Shown in pieces: positions 40,357 to 52,172 of a DNA stretch of 64,000 nucleotides. The notes under the pieces were generated by a model. It ran no database searches. It saw only the letters and a program-made list of their open reading frames with translations, and had not been told where the DNA came from. The DNA comes from Zygnema cylindricum. Lineage: Eukaryota > Streptophyta > Zygnematophyceae > Zygnematales > Zygnemataceae. The DNA lies in the NCBI GenBank assembly GCA_037447655.1, contig JBBHKE010003327.1, positions 39,302-103,301 on the forward strand. Direction: 5' to 3'. Both the position numbers and the translations under genes were made by a program. Each line of letters starts with the position of its first letter. Positions within the stretch are counted from its first letter, which is position 1.

Positions 40357-43161
40357 TTGGGGCATGTGCATTTTGATAAGTTGAGGGAAATGAAAAAGCT
40401 TGGGGTAGTAGATAGCTTTCAGTTTGAGGATAATGAAATGATGGATGATTGTAGTGGTTGTGCTCAAGGTAAGGCTCACAGACTTCCCTTTCCTAAAGCC
40501 GCCACATATAGAGGTGAGAAAGTGTTAGATTTAGTCCACACAGATATTTGGGGACCTGCAAAAGTACCTTCGGTTGGAGGAAAGAGGTTTATTATGACAA
40601 TAAGTGATGACTGGTCTAGATACTCTAGAGTCTACTTTCTGAAAATAAAGTCTGAAGCATCAACTTACTTCAAAGAATATAAAGCTTGGAGTGAGAAGTT
40701 GCATGAAACCCCCATTAAGAGGATAAGGAGTGATAATGGGGGGGAATATACCTCTAACGAGTTTGAGGAATATCTGAGAGATGAGGGAGTGCAGCACCAG
40801 AAAACTGTACCATATAACCCGGAACAAAATGGGGTAGCTGAGAGGTTGAATCGAACACTAGGAGATAGTGTGCGCAGTATGTTGGCAGATAAGAAAATAG
40901 GAAAGAGATTTTGGGCAGAAGCAATGAACTGTGCCAACTACATTAAGAACAGAGTCCTTACCTCAGCTGTAAAGGGAATGACACCTTATGAGAGATGGGT
41001 TGGAAGGAAACCAGATATCTCACACCTTAAAGTATTTGGTAGCCAAGTTTACAGTCTTGACACGGATAGGAAAAACTGGAAACTAGATGCTAAGGGAAAA
41101 CCTGGATACTTTGTGGGATATGATGAGGATGTTAAGGGATATAGAGTCTATGACTTAGCAAAGAAAGATATCATTCTGGTCAAACACTTAGTTGTCATGG
41201 ATGAAGGGAAGTCATTTGACCCCTTCAAATATACAAAGAAGATAACGATCAGATTTGAGTCCGAAAGTGAGGAGAACTCGGTCGTTCCCGAAAAAGACAT
41301 GAGTGAAACCGTGATTACAGATTTAGGGGAGATCAAAGATACAGGAGACTCACCGGAAACCTCACATACTCCTATGGACTTCGAGGAGATAGAAGAAGTG
41401 GGACAAGATACGGTTTTTATGGACAGGGGAGCCGATGAGACAGTAAGAAGAAATCCAAGACTTCCATCCATTCCAGCTTCAAAGTTTGAGGGAGGAAGGA
41501 GGAGCAGCAAAAGGATACACGAAAAACAAGCTGCCCATAAGGTAACTAAGCTATCTCACCCAGATGAGCCTCAGTCTTACTTAGAGGCAGTGAATAGTCT
41601 AGAGAAAGAAAGATGGATTAGAGCCATAAATGATGAGATGGCTTCTATCATGGAAGCAAATACTTGGGAACTAGCGGATTGCCCTCCAGACAGAAAACCT
41701 ATTGGATGTAAATGGGTATTTAAACTAAAACAGAACCCAGATAATACAATTGAGAGGTATAAGGCTCAATTGGTAGCGAAGGGGTTCACCCAAAAAGAGG
41801 GGATTGACTATGAGGAGACCTTTGCTCCAGTTGTTCCGTTCCCATCGGTAAGGATTCTCCTCAGTTTGGCCGCAGCGGAAGACATGGAAATACACCAGAT
41901 GGACATTAAGACTGCTTTTCTTAATGGTGAGTTAGAGGAAGAAATTTTTATGAGGCAACCCGAGGGGTTTATGGAAGAAGGAGAAGAGAGCAAAGTCTGC
42001 AGGCTCATAAAGTCCTTATATGGACTGAAACAGGCTCCGAGACAGTTGAATAAGAAACTAGATGAGTTTCTCACCGATCTGGGATACATCCGGATGAGCT
42101 CTGACCATTCTATCTATATGTTTGAAGATGAGAATGGTGTCATTTTTATTGCAATTTATGTGGATGATCTGCTTCTGTTAAGTAAGTCTTTGGAGAATAT
42201 CAATAGGCTAAAGAAAGATCTTAGGGGCAGATTTGATATGAAGGATTTAGGGGAGGCAAAATATATTTTGGGGATCCAAATGGAGAGAGATAGGGGGAAG
42301 AAGATTATCATACTTACTCAGAAAGAAGCAATAGGTAATATGCTTGAGAAATTCCAGATGGAAAATGCTAACAGTTGTACCACTCCCATGGACTTGAAAA
42401 AAATAAGTGATGGGAGTGTAGAAGGAGGAGTGATGATCTTAGACGATCAGATGAGTCCAAATGAGAGAGAGTTCATGAAGTCTATCCCTTATAGACAGGT
42501 CGTAGGAAGCTTAATCTATTTTATGAATTGTACCAGGCTGGACATAGCGGCAGCAGTTGGTGTACTCAGTAAGAGTCTTTATGATCCTAGGAAGAGGGAT
42601 TGGGAGGCAGCCAAGAGATTCATGAGATATCTGGTGGGAACTAGAGAGTTATGGTTGCATTTGGGCGGGGAGCACACTGACATCACTACTTGGAGTGATG
42701 CCAGTTATGGGGACGCACGTATGAGACGATGCACTTCTGGGTATGTGTTGTATGTTGGGGAAGGTGCTTGCTGTTGGAGCAGTAAGCAACAAAAGGTGGT
42801 TGCTCAGTCCACTATGGAGGCTGAGTACATGGCCTCATGTTCTGCTGTGAAAGAGTTGATGTGGGTTAAGTCCTTACTGCAAGAACTGGGGTATATGAAA
42901 GAGGGAGTGCATGAAGTTTTTATTTTTGATAATCAAGCGGCCATAGCAACTGCAGCCAATCCAAAACATCATTTTAAGGCTAAACATATGGACATAAGAT
43001 TAAGTTTTGTAAGAGAAAAAGTGGAGAATAAAATAGTGAATATTGTATATAGATCTGATGAGGAAATGGTGGCTGACATGATGACAAAACCTGTGCCCTC
43101 TCCAAAGTTAAAATTTTGTAGGGAAAAATGTGGCTTAAAAGAAAAATTAAAATTAGACTAG
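40357..43161 (+). CDS. pol: Element D integrase-RT-RNase H, 934-codon open frame
   Basis: Integrase: second half of the HHCC finger (CSGCAQGK, about residue 35), catalytic core [17 protein letters not shown] and [11 protein letters not shown] giving all three acidic residues, then GYDEDVKGYRVYD. RT from about residue 430: [63 protein letters not shown], and intact YVDD at about 600. RNase H from about 775: TWSDASYGD, MEAEYMAS, FDNQAAIA, ending MMTKPVPSPKLKFCREKCGL. All catalytic residues visible are kept. The polyprotein would normally start upstream in gag, but TAG 40351 precedes this frame. It could supply enzymes in trans to related defective elements if expressed. Confidence 0.95.
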   Translation: MGHVHFDKLREMKKLGVVDSFQFEDNEMMDDCSGCAQGKAHRLPFPKAATYRGEKVLDLVHTDIWGPAKVPSVGGKRFIMTISDDWSRYSRVYFLKIKSEASTYFKEYKAWSEKLHETPIKRIRSDNGGEYTSNEFEEYLRDEGVQHQKTVPYNPEQNGVAERLNRTLGDSVRSMLADKKIGKRFWAEAMNCANYIKNRVLTSAVKGMTPYERWVGRKPDISHLKVFGSQVYSLDTDRKNWKLDAKGKPGYFVGYDEDVKGYRVYDLAKKDIILVKHLVVMDEGKSFDPFKYTKKITIRFESESEENSVVPEKDMSETVITDLGEIKDTGDSPETSHTPMDFEEIEEVGQDTVFMDRGADETVRRNPRLPSIPASKFEGGRRSSKRIHEKQAAHKVTKLSHPDEPQSYLEAVNSLEKERWIRAINDEMASIMEANTWELADCPPDRKPIGCKWVFKLKQNPDNTIERYKAQLVAKGFTQKEGIDYEETFAPVVPFPSVRILLSLAAAEDMEIHQMDIKTAFLNGELEEEIFMRQPEGFMEEGEESKVCRLIKSLYGLKQAPRQLNKKLDEFLTDLGYIRMSSDHSIYMFEDENGVIFIAIYVDDLLLLSKSLENINRLKKDLRGRFDMKDLGEAKYILGIQMERDRGKKIIILTQKEAIGNMLEKFQMENANSCTTPMDLKKISDGSVEGGVMILDDQMSPNEREFMKSIPYRQVVGSLIYFMNCTRLDIAAAVGVLSKSLYDPRKRDWEAAKRFMRYLVGTRELWLHLGGEHTDITTWSDASYGDARMRRCTSGYVLYVGEGACCWSSKQQKVVAQSTMEAEYMASCSAVKELMWVKSLLQELGYMKEGVHEVFIFDNQAAIATAANPKHHFKAKHMDIRLSFVREKVENKIVNIVYRSDEEMVADMMTKPVPSPKLKFCREKCGLKEKLKLD

Positions 43162-43174
43162 AAAATAAGGGGAG
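43160..43174 (+). other. Element D polypurine tract
   Basis: AGAAAATAAGGGGAG lies immediately upstream of the 3' LTR; the equivalent AAAATAAGGGGAG precedes the B 3' LTR. Confidence 0.85.
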
Positions 43175-44215
43175 TGTTGAAATAAGTAGTTTTAGTATAT
43201 TTTCTAGGTCTAAATTTATTAGAAAAGAAAATGTAGGCAGCCTGCCTCTATCTCTTCTCTCTCTCTCGCCCCCATACTTGTTCTAGTCACTAAAGGAGAG
43301 AGAGAGAGAGCAATGGAGCCATGGCTGCCTCAACTCCATAGGAAGGACTAAAGAGTGGCTTAAGTCACTCTCAACAAAATGTTGATTCCGGCAGGACTCG
43401 ACCCCCGACCGGCAAAGCGCGGCGTAGCCGTTAGCTCTAACCAGTTTGTCGTAGAAGTCTGTTAGGAGATATAGGGTTTCATTACTATTTAAACTATTGT
43501 AATGTACTAGATTCATTTAACTGAAACTCTTAATGCCACGCATAGATACAGTTCGACAAAATACGAAGTACAATACTTGTTTGAAATGGATATCGCGCAT
43601 TTTGTTTCGACAGCGAAACAAATATCGCGCAAGTATTTATTACGGCCGAGATTGAATTTCGCGTCAAATCTAACGGCGCACATCATCGCCAAAATCCCGG
43701 AATGGTCATTTTGGCATTTAGTGACGGGGCATGACCTGGCGCCACGTGGGAAGACATCATTCGGTCGCGGGAATTCCGAGGAACGTACGGACGAGTGGAA
43801 AGTGGACACGCGTCCACTTAATGGCCTTGTCGTACAGAGGCCGTATAGAAAGTACATCGGCAGTAGTACTTTCTAGTACTATACAGTTTTGTGATTGGTT
43901 CGTACAGGGAGTAGATAGGAGCTGTGAGAGGGAATTAGGAAAAACTAGGACTTAGGAAAATTTAGGTAGATAGTCCTCTCTCTCTGAGAGTTTGTATAAA
44001 TTGGCATCTTTGCCACCCTATAACCTATCGGTTGGTTGGCCGTTTTCAGTGATACTTTTTGCTACGGACTTAGGGGAGTCCAGGCTGCACAGGGGTGCAG
44101 TCAAATTGTTAGTTTGCCTTCTTGGGCAGAAGTGGTCGTGGCTTAAAGTGGGTTAGTTAAACACTATCTAGAGGCTTCCTGTATTCTGTAGTCTAATGGA
44201 GGACACCGAATTGCA
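43175..44215 (+). repeat. Element D 3' LTR
   Basis: 1041 bp, near-identical partner of 37790-38831; ends GAATTGCA followed by the CCTGC duplication. Confidence 0.95.
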
Positions 44216-44220
44216 CCTGC

Positions 44221-45677
44221 ATGTGTCATCTACGATTAAGGCTAAGAGGTTTTCTCCTCTACAAGGTCTGATGTTTTGTTTACATCCTTTGGGTGCTCTG
44301 TAGTAAGTTTTCGTATGCCACCTTTTGTGGGTTCACGTCGTGCTGAGGCGTTGCGGATGAGCATGGTGTCGTTTTTAGACACCCAATCTCTAACTTCCTT
44401 ATAATAATTTTTCTCTCTTATCTCCTCTTGCGATAGAAGATCATCAACTTTAGGATCTCAGTTCTTGTGAGAGCTCCCTTTTGAGCTAATATGGCTCTTT
44501 GTGCTTCAGTTGTGTTTAATCTTTGCACCCGTTGCTCCAGCAACCTTTGCAAAGCTGTCTATACAACGTTTCTATTCAATGCTTTCATTCATTCTCTACA
44601 AGGTTAGAACTCCAATTTTGTCCTTTCTTACTTGACTCCTCTGTCATGGGCTGGATGGCGTCCCACCCACTGAACCTTTTGACTTTGCAATATGTAGGTT
44701 TGCGGACGGAACTCTCACCCATCTCATTTAGTGGCTTTATGAGAAGATAGCGAACAGAGAAATTGTCACATGCACTCGGCTAATACTCATGACGACTCTC
44801 TTTACATTCTTTCCCCAAAATGGTGAGTTCTTCCTCCCATCTCTGTGGCTGATTTTATCTTTGTTTAGCTTCCGCTTTTAAAAAAAGGCTCTCGTGTGAA
44901 ACTATGGTGCAATTTGGAATTTTGGCTTGCAATGGAATTTTTGGAGATCTTTCTGTTCCTAACTTTCTCTCCTCTTTTATCAATAGTTTTGCCTATCTCC
45001 TCTTTGCTATATTTGTCTTTTATCTAAGTGTTGGAATTGCAAACAGAGTCTTTGTGATCTGGGTTCTAAAGAGTTTGTTTTGTCTTTACCTTGTCACATT
45101 TTTTGTCACTAACTTGACTGCATAATTCCTTGACACCAGGCTCAGAGTTTGAGGCCTTTGCCTGCATCACCACTTCGGAGGAGCCTCTTGTAGCAATAAA
45201 CTTCTCGACAACCTCCTCCCACTTTCACTCCTTCCTCTCATGGCCCTCCAATAAGGTGAGAACCGTTGTGAACTTATGAGGTAGGAACAACAATAGAAAT
45301 GAAATCTTAATAACATTTGGAAGGTGGATATTAGATGATTCTGCATTGACTAAGTTTTCCTAAAAATCGGAAACGTTTTCTTGGAGGGTTATCGTATCAT
45401 CCTAGACTGTGTGAGTTAGCAATCGAAGCAGTCTGGCCCATACTGTCCTAGATGATTTTTCAGTTGTCTTCTCTGTTAACCTCTTGAACCGTTGGAAATT
45501 GTTTTCCAAGGTTTTCCCTTCAGTCGCATCCAATTCTCGGATCTGATTTTCTTCTCTCATTGTTGTTGCGAAACCCCCGATTCTTCTCCTCTACTCTCAA
45601 CCTTCTTAGGATGGTTGTTACTTTCTACTCCCAGAATTTCAAACTCCCTTGGGCACCCTATTGGTGGGCCCATAACG
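44221..45677 (-). mobile_element. Element H internal region, proximal part, with PBS
   Basis: On the minus strand the PBS GTTATGGGCCCACC (45663-45676) adjoins the LTR end GCGACA and opens a short frame MGPPIGCPREFEILG that soon meets a stop. A broken gag-like reading may continue (for example TTVLTLLEGHERKE). No pol motif was seen before the D insertion or beyond it. It is LARD-like or a heavily decayed gag. Confidence 0.55.
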
Positions 45678-46038
45678 TGTCGCGCTTGGTCGGTCATCCG
45701 AGCTAAAGGGAAGAGTTCCCCGTAACCACTGACAGCTTAGACTGGCCACAGAGATGAAACGAGCAAAGGGGCTATGGGAGTCACAAAAAAATAGAGATAG
45801 GAAAGACGTAAAGTACGAAGAGATATGTAGGAGACAAGATAGAAAGAGTAGAATCTTAGGAAAAGCGGTAGATTTGATTACTGGTCCTTTGAGGACAGAA
45901 TGTTATAATGTGGACTTTTTAATAAAGCCAAATTTATTCTACTCTTGTCTTACTCTAAATGTCTGTCTTGCTCTGCTAAATTGATGGATGAAGGTATTCT
46001 ACTGTCTACATTGCTTTGTCTTTTCTATACAAACAAAG
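45678..46038 (-). repeat. Element H 5' LTR, part 1
   Basis: The minus-strand LTR ends ...GACCAAGCGCGACA at 45678. It is homologous to the element I LTR (3302-3725). It is split by element B after CAAAG (46034-46038). Confidence 0.75.
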
Positions 46039-47110
46039 TGTAGAAATTAATGGCTATTTTTATTATTTTCTAGGTCTAAATTAATTATAGAAAAGAAGCC
46101 AAGGCAGTTTACCTCTAACTCCTCTTTTCAACTCTCACACTTATCGCAGTCAAAGAAGGTTGAAGAGGGAGATAAAGCCATGGTTGCTTGTGCTATCTAG
46201 AGAGAAACACGCAGGAGTTTTAGTACATTCACTAAAAAGGTACCTGACAAACCCAGGATTTGATCCTGGTACCTACCGTCTGCCAATCTACCCGGTAACC
46301 CTTAGCTTTATCCTACAAGTCTAAGATCGGTGTTGAGACATATAGGGCTTGACAGATATATAAACTGTCACGCGTGAACAAATTCATTTAGCTGAAACTA
46401 TAGATGTCGCGCATGGAAACAGTTTTGTAGAGTACAGATTACGATAGCAATACGAAACGGATATTGCTCATTTTCTTTTGACAGCTAAACAAATATCGCG
46501 CAATGATTGATGACGGCTACGATTAAAATCGGGTTTTGATCGGACGGCCACGAAGGATGCCGAGATCGCGGAATAAGGTTTTGGCAATTTCGGTCACCGC
46601 CACATCGATTGACACGTGGCAAAATAACATTGGATGACGGCATCTCCGGTAATTACAGGATCAAGTCGAAGTATGACATGTGTGGACTTGTTGGCCATGT
46701 CGTAAAATGGCCGTACAGAAAGTACACCAACACCTATACCTTTCTAGTACACCGACACCTATACCTTTCTATACGATACAGTATTTTGATTGGTACCGTA
46801 CTTCAATAGATACAATTTTAGAGAGAGGTAGGACTTAGACAAATTTGGTAGATAGGAACCTCTCTCTTAAAGAGCTTTTGTACAAATGGTCATTTTTGAC
46901 CCTGTATAACATACTGCTCAGGGGAGCAAATTCAAAGATTCTTTTTGCTATCGACTCACGAGAGTCTTCCCTTCATAGGGTGAAGGTGGTCAGAGTTTTT
47001 GTCTTTCAGGGTGGCACTTATTCTTGCTGAAACACAAAGGGGTCGGGGTTATCTTAGAGGCTTCGTGTGAGCTGCCTACTTTGACGACCTATGGAGGTCT
47101 CAAAGATGCA
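46039..47110 (+). repeat. Element B 5' LTR
   Basis: 1072 bp. It contains GGCCGTACAGAAAGTACACC (46711), like the block in the D LTR, and TACACCGACACCTATACC partly repeated nearby. On the minus strand it carries a tRNA-like module with a perfect T-arm hairpin (46253-46269). Confidence 0.92.
46240..46330 (-). other. Antisense tRNA-like module in B 5' LTR
   Basis: The minus strand reads TAGACTTGTAGGATAAAGC...then CCAGGATCAAATCCTGG, a perfect 5-bp T-stem with loop ATCAAAT fitting the B box. It lies at the same LTR position as the D module (CAGACTGGTTAGAGC...GGTTCGAGTCC). The B 3' LTR copy (57384-57470) is degraded. Confidence 0.5.
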
Positions 47111-47125
47111 GGTTATGGGCCCACC
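47111..47125 (+). other. Element B primer-binding site, half-tRNA type
   Basis: GGTTATGGGCCCACC starts directly after LTR end GATGCA; it is identical to that of D. Confidence 0.88.
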
Positions 47126-50100
47126 TTCTAGGGTGCCAATCTTTAATGGTATTGCCTTTATATAGTGGGAGAGTATAATGATAGGAGCTCTATGTGAGAA
47201 AGGGTTTTAGGGAATAGAGAGTAGACGGGTGAAGCCTCCCTCCAGTCTTGGAATCCCTCCAGAGTTTGGAGGAAGTAGATTCACCAGAGATGTAGATCCA
47301 TCTCCAAGAGAGGAGACAAAAGAAGGGAAGGTGGTGGACAGAGGAAAACAGAAAGAGACTATTACATTGATAGCAACCGGTTCGGCATTCATGTCACCTA
47401 TTCTGAGGAACGAGGAGAATGATATCGATACATCTGACTACAACAATATGGCGGCAAAGCACTTTATCCTCCGCCATCTTACTCAAGGGCTTGCATCTCC
47501 TCAATTGCAGGTAGAGAGGGCATCCGATCTTTGGGTGACTCTCATAGAGATGTACTGAAGTGGTACAATTCAGCAATAACAGTTGGCTAATCATAAAATC
47601 AACGCATATGTATACAAGGGGGGGAAGATGTTGGATTTTTGTAATGAGCTCGCAACACTTTTCATGGAGCTAGAGAGTGTTGGACAAGTTGAAACTGAAA
47701 AGATAAAGGTAAACTACTTGCTCATCAAGTTACCAGATGAGTTCGAGAACATAATCAACCGTGTGTAGGACTTGCTAAACTTAAAGTGGATATGGAATTC
47801 AGTGGTAGGGATGATTCTCGTTCAGGAGAACACGATTGAGATCCGAAAGGGAGGAAAAAGTGGGCAAGCCTTGGCAGCTGGGACCGATTGGAGGAACAAC
47901 GATTCTAGGAAACCGGTCGGAAATTATAGAAGGGGGGGGCAAAAAATCAAACCAAGGAGTTTGGACGAAGGGCTCCCAAGGGTTTGTGTTATTTTTGTAA
48001 GAAACCAGGGCACTATATGGCAGAGTGCACTAAGTTAACCGAACTTCGATTAAAATAGGGGCAGATTGGTGGACCTCCAAGAGGAAAGAAAAAGGCTTTT
48101 GTGACTCAGGTATACGAGGAGGAATCGGAGGATGAGGACAGTGAGCTCTTGCTGGATGAGGAGTTGGAGGCAAAGACCGAGGTCGAAATTCCTCGAAAGC
48201 AAAAGTGTGCTTTTGGAGGTTTTAAAGGTGAAGGAGGTTGGATTGTGGATTTCACTGCCTCCGTGCACATGTGTAAGGATAAACACATGTTCACTTAGAT
48301 GAGAAAGATTACCACCGTAGTGATAGAGTAAGGGGATGAGAGGGTAGTCAATACTACTATTGTAGGATCGGTAGATGTGAAAGTCTTAGTGGAGGGAAAG
48401 ACATCCATAGTGACATTCTCTAATGTGTTGTTTATTCCTTAGTTAAACAAAAACTTCATCTCAATGTCTGTGTTAGATGATAAGGGATTTAAGACTAGCA
48501 CTAGGAAGGGAACCTTCACTGTTAGCTTTCAAGAGGAAGTTTATTTCACTGCTGAAAAAGGTAGCGAAGGGATATTTAGACTGATTTTGAGCAATGAAAA
48601 TAAGAAACTTTACTATGCTGGTGTTCATTATATTATGTTGTGGCATAAGAGGCTTGGATATGTGCATCTAGATAAGTTGAAAGAAATGAAAAAGATGGGA
48701 ATAGTGGAAGGAATTCAGTTTGATGAAAGTGAAAACCTAAGTAACTGTAGTGGTTGTGCTCAAGGTAAGGCACACATATTACCCTTCCCAAAGGAATCCA
48801 CTTATAAAGGGGAAAAAGTGTTAGACTTGGTACACACTGATTTTTGGGGACCGGCCAAAGTGCCCTCACCGGGTGGTAAAAGGTTTATGATGACAATCAC
48901 TGACGATTGGTCTCGATACACTAGAGTGTATTTTTTGAAAAATAAATCAGAGGCCCCACAAGTTTTTAAGAAATATAAAGCATGGAGTGAAAAACTCCAT
49001 GAGACCCCTATTAAGAGAGTAAATAGTGATAATAAGGGAGAGTATACCTCCAATCAGTTTGAGGATTTTCTAAGAGAAGATGAAGTGCAACACCAAAAGA
49101 TAGTTCCAGAAAATCTTGAGCAGAATAATGTAGCCGAGTGGTTAAATAGATCACTAAGTGATAGTGCTAGGAGTATGCTCTCAGATATGAAGATAGGAAA
49201 GAGATTTTGGGCCGAGCAATGAACTGTGCAAATTATCTCAAGAATAAAGTTCTTACTTGGGCAGTAAAAGGCCAAACTCCTTATGAGAGATGGACCAGCC
49301 GAAAACCAGATGTTACACACTTAAAGGTTTTCGGTAGTCAAGTATTCGGTCTAGACACAGATGGGTCAAATTTGAAGTTGGATCCGAAAGGAAAATTAGG
49401 ATATCTGCTATGATATGATGAAGATGTTAAAAGATATAGAGTGTATGATCTCAAGAGAGAAGATATAATCCTAGTAAAGCATCTAGTGGTCATGGATGAA
49501 GGGAAATCTGTAGATCCCTTTAAGCATACAAAGACAATCAAAATCAGATTTGAGTCAGAAAATTCTGATGACTTTGAGCTTCCTAACTATCTAGGTTTTC
49601 GAGAAGATAATGATTTGCATGTTCAAATCAAACCGTGGAGGATTTAGCCGTGGAACCCCTAATGCCAACTCCAACCGAAGTGGAAGACGTGGTGGAAATA
49701 GACGCGGAATCAAGGGATAGGGGAGAAGTTGAACTATTCAAAAGAATCCACGAGAGCCATCCATTCCGACATCCGAGTTTGAGGGTGGAAGGAGAAGCAG
49801 CAAAAGACTGCAAGTGGAACAAGTTAACAAAAGGTAACCAAACTGTCTCATCTTGATGAACCCTAGACTTATAGTGAGGCAATGAAATGTCTTGAGAGGA
49901 ACCGGTGGAAGACAGCCATTCATGAGGAGATGGCTTCGATTATGGCATCCAATACGTGGGAATTGGCTGTCTCTCTAATAGGAAGCCAATCGGGTGTAAG
50001 TGGGTATTTAAATTGAAACTTAACTCGGATAACACAATTGAGCGCTAAAAGGCTCAGTTAGTGGTGAAGGGATTTACCCAAAAAGAGGGAATTGACTACG

Positions 50101-50664
50101 AGGAGACTATTACTCCGGTCGTCAAGTTTCCCTTTGTTCGGATTCTTTTTAGTATGGCGCCAGTAGAAGATATAGAAGTGCATTAAATGGACATCAAGAC
50201 GGCCTTCCTACATAGAGAGTTAGAAGAGGAGATTTTTATGCAACAGCACGAAGGATTTGTGAAGCAAGGGGAAGAGAGCAAGGTATGTCGATTGATCAAA
50301 TCTTTGTATGGGCTGAAACAAGCGCCCCAGCTATGGAACAAAAAGCTCAATGAGTTTTTTACAAGCTACGGATATATTCGGATCAGCTCAGATCACTCAA
50401 TTTATTTGTTTGAAGATGAGTAAGGAATAATTTTTATTTCAATTTATGTTGATGATTTGCTTGTTTTAAGTAAATCTATGATAAAATAAATAAGTTGAAA
50501 AATGATCTAAAAGGAAGATTTGAGATGAATGATATAGGAGAAGCAAGGTATATTTTGGGAATCTAGGTAGAGAATGACAGAAGTAGAAAGATAATATGAA
50601 TAACTCAAAAAGAGGCCATTGTAAACATGTTAGAAAGATTAAAAATGGACAAGGCTAATAATTA
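47111..50664 (+). pseudogene. gag-pol: Element B gag-pol remnant, gag to RT
   Basis: Same layout as A. CCHC knuckle region at about 47990-48030. The protease site reads DFTAS instead of DSGAS. Integrase keeps HTDFWGP and NSDNKGEYTS but has a 1-base loss near 49215 (frame ends FWAEQ). RT pieces include [16 protein letters not shown]. Shared with A: TGA 47556, TAA 47577, TAG 47766, TAG 48296, TAG 48440 and TAA 50421, plus the same small deletion after YVDD (about 50470-50500). It ends at AATTA, the C target. Confidence 0.85.
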
Positions 50665-51504
50665 TGTTGTTCTGAGACAACAGCCGGAACCGAAGACGAT
50701 GAGGATGCCGGTGTAGTCATCTCGGAACCAAACCAAGCAAGAAACTTTCACAAAAACCGGTCTGAAAAACAGCAACTTCAACAGTTGATAAAACCCAAAC
50801 CAGATACACAATAGCTCTGAAAATCTACCACAGTGTAGATAATATCAAGATGAACATACACACAAAATTAAAAGTAATTCTGCTAACAGATCTGTGAGAT
50901 ATGCACAGATAAAAATTCCAAAAACAGGCTGTACAGTTTTTGACTACAAAATGTTCATACCTTCAAAGTTATCTAAGTCCTACTAATATACACCGAAGCC
51001 TATGCTGCTGAACGTACGGAGGCATACCAGCCGTACAATAAATACCTGCGGCTCGAACCGAACAAGGTACGTCATACAAAAAGATTCCTTTACTAATCAA
51101 CTAACCACACAAAGACAAAAATCTACTTAACTAGATATTTACAAAGGAGTAGGATTCTATATGCCACGTCATTTGTCGTGTATATGGCTCACACAGACCA
51201 GTATTTGTCGGCGGTCTCCCTCAGCCGCGTACATATCACATTCGGCACCGTAGACAAATCTCCATGTGCCATTTTGTCTTCAAGAGTATATATGCACAAA
51301 CAATCGGATATTCTGGAGTGTCCTCTTTCTTGTAGTGACTTGTGTCTCGGGAGTGTATACAAAGGTGTACTCCCTACCGATCTAGTGGAACATCAATTAT
51401 GGTGTGTAATGAAACGAACTTACAACCAAACATATGCTAATTCGTGAAACTCTCTCTCCCTCACACTCGAGGCATAGAGAGGACTAAAGCTTTCCAAAAC
51501 AACA
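50665..51504 (-). repeat. Element C 3' LTR
   Basis: 840 bp. It contains the 23-bp near-palindrome at 51014-51036 (GTACGGAGG...CAGCCGTAC) identical to that in the F LTRs. The PPT TTTAGGGGAG (minus strand) adjoins at 51505. Confidence 0.93.
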
Positions 51505-51527
51505 CTCCCCTAAAGCTTTAGACTCTT

Positions 51528-52148
51528 CTAGCCACTTAAGCCACATGCCTCTCTGCAAAACTTTAATTTAGGTGCAGGTAACGGTTTAGTCATCATGTCA
51601 GCAACCATCTCCTCATCTGGTAAATAACTGAGTTTCAAAACTCTTCCCATAACCTTCTCTCTCACAAAGTGTAGCTTGATATCAATGTGTTTGCTCTTAA
51701 AGTGATGGCTAGGGTTAGATGCAATAGCAATGGCAGCCTGATAGTCACACCACAATACTTGAGGTCCAGATTGCATAAGCAAAAACTCTTGAAGGAGAGA
51801 CTTTACCCAAAGTAGCTCTTTGACGGCTGTGCTAGCCGCCATGTACTCAGCCTCCATAGTAGACTGAGCTGTCACCTTCTGAAGTTTGCTGCTCCAGCAG
51901 CATGTCCCACTTCCAATCTTCAAAATGTATCCACTAGTAGATCGTCGGCTTGGCATATCTCCATAGCTCGCATCGCTCCATGTCTGAATTTTTACTTCCT
52001 CTCCACCGAGAGAGAGTCGGAGGTTTCGAGTTCCTGCAAGGTATCGAAGAACTCTCTTTGCCGCCTCCCAGTCTGACTTCTTTGGATTTTGCAAACTTCG
52101 GCTTAAGGCTCCAACAGCTGCTGCAATCTCCGGACGGGTACAGTTCAT
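51528..52148 (-). CDS. pol: Element C RNase H
   Basis: 206 residues from MNCTRPEIAAAVGALS through TWSDASYGDMPSRRSTS, MEAEYMAASTAVKEL and WCDYQAAIAIASNP (Tyr for the Asn next to the catalytic Asp), then KHIDIKLHFVREK and MMTKPLPAPKLKFC. Joined to the upstream RT frame across TAG 52173-52175. Confidence 0.85.
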   Translation of the reverse strand: MNCTRPEIAAAVGALSRSLQNPKKSDWEAAKRVLRYLAGTRNLRLSLGGEEVKIQTWSDASYGDMPSRRSTSGYILKIGSGTCCWSSKLQKVTAQSTMEAEYMAASTAVKELLWVKSLLQEFLLMQSGPQVLWCDYQAAIAIASNPSHHFKSKHIDIKLHFVREKVMGRVLKLSYLPDEEMVADMMTKPLPAPKLKFCREACGLSG

Positions 52149-52172
52149 GAAGTAGATGAGGCTTCTGACTAT

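Larger units (their letters stand above)
37790..44215 (+). mobile_element. Copia element D, most intact element in the window
   Basis: LTRs 37790-38831 and 43175-44215 (TGTTGAAATAAG...GAATTGCA) are nearly identical. A perfect CCTGC duplication is present (37785-37789 and 44216-44220). PBS 38832-38846 and PPT 43160-43174 adjoin the LTRs. Gag has a few lesions, while integrase, RT and RNase H form one 934-codon open frame. It inserted into element H in the opposite orientation. Confidence 0.95.
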
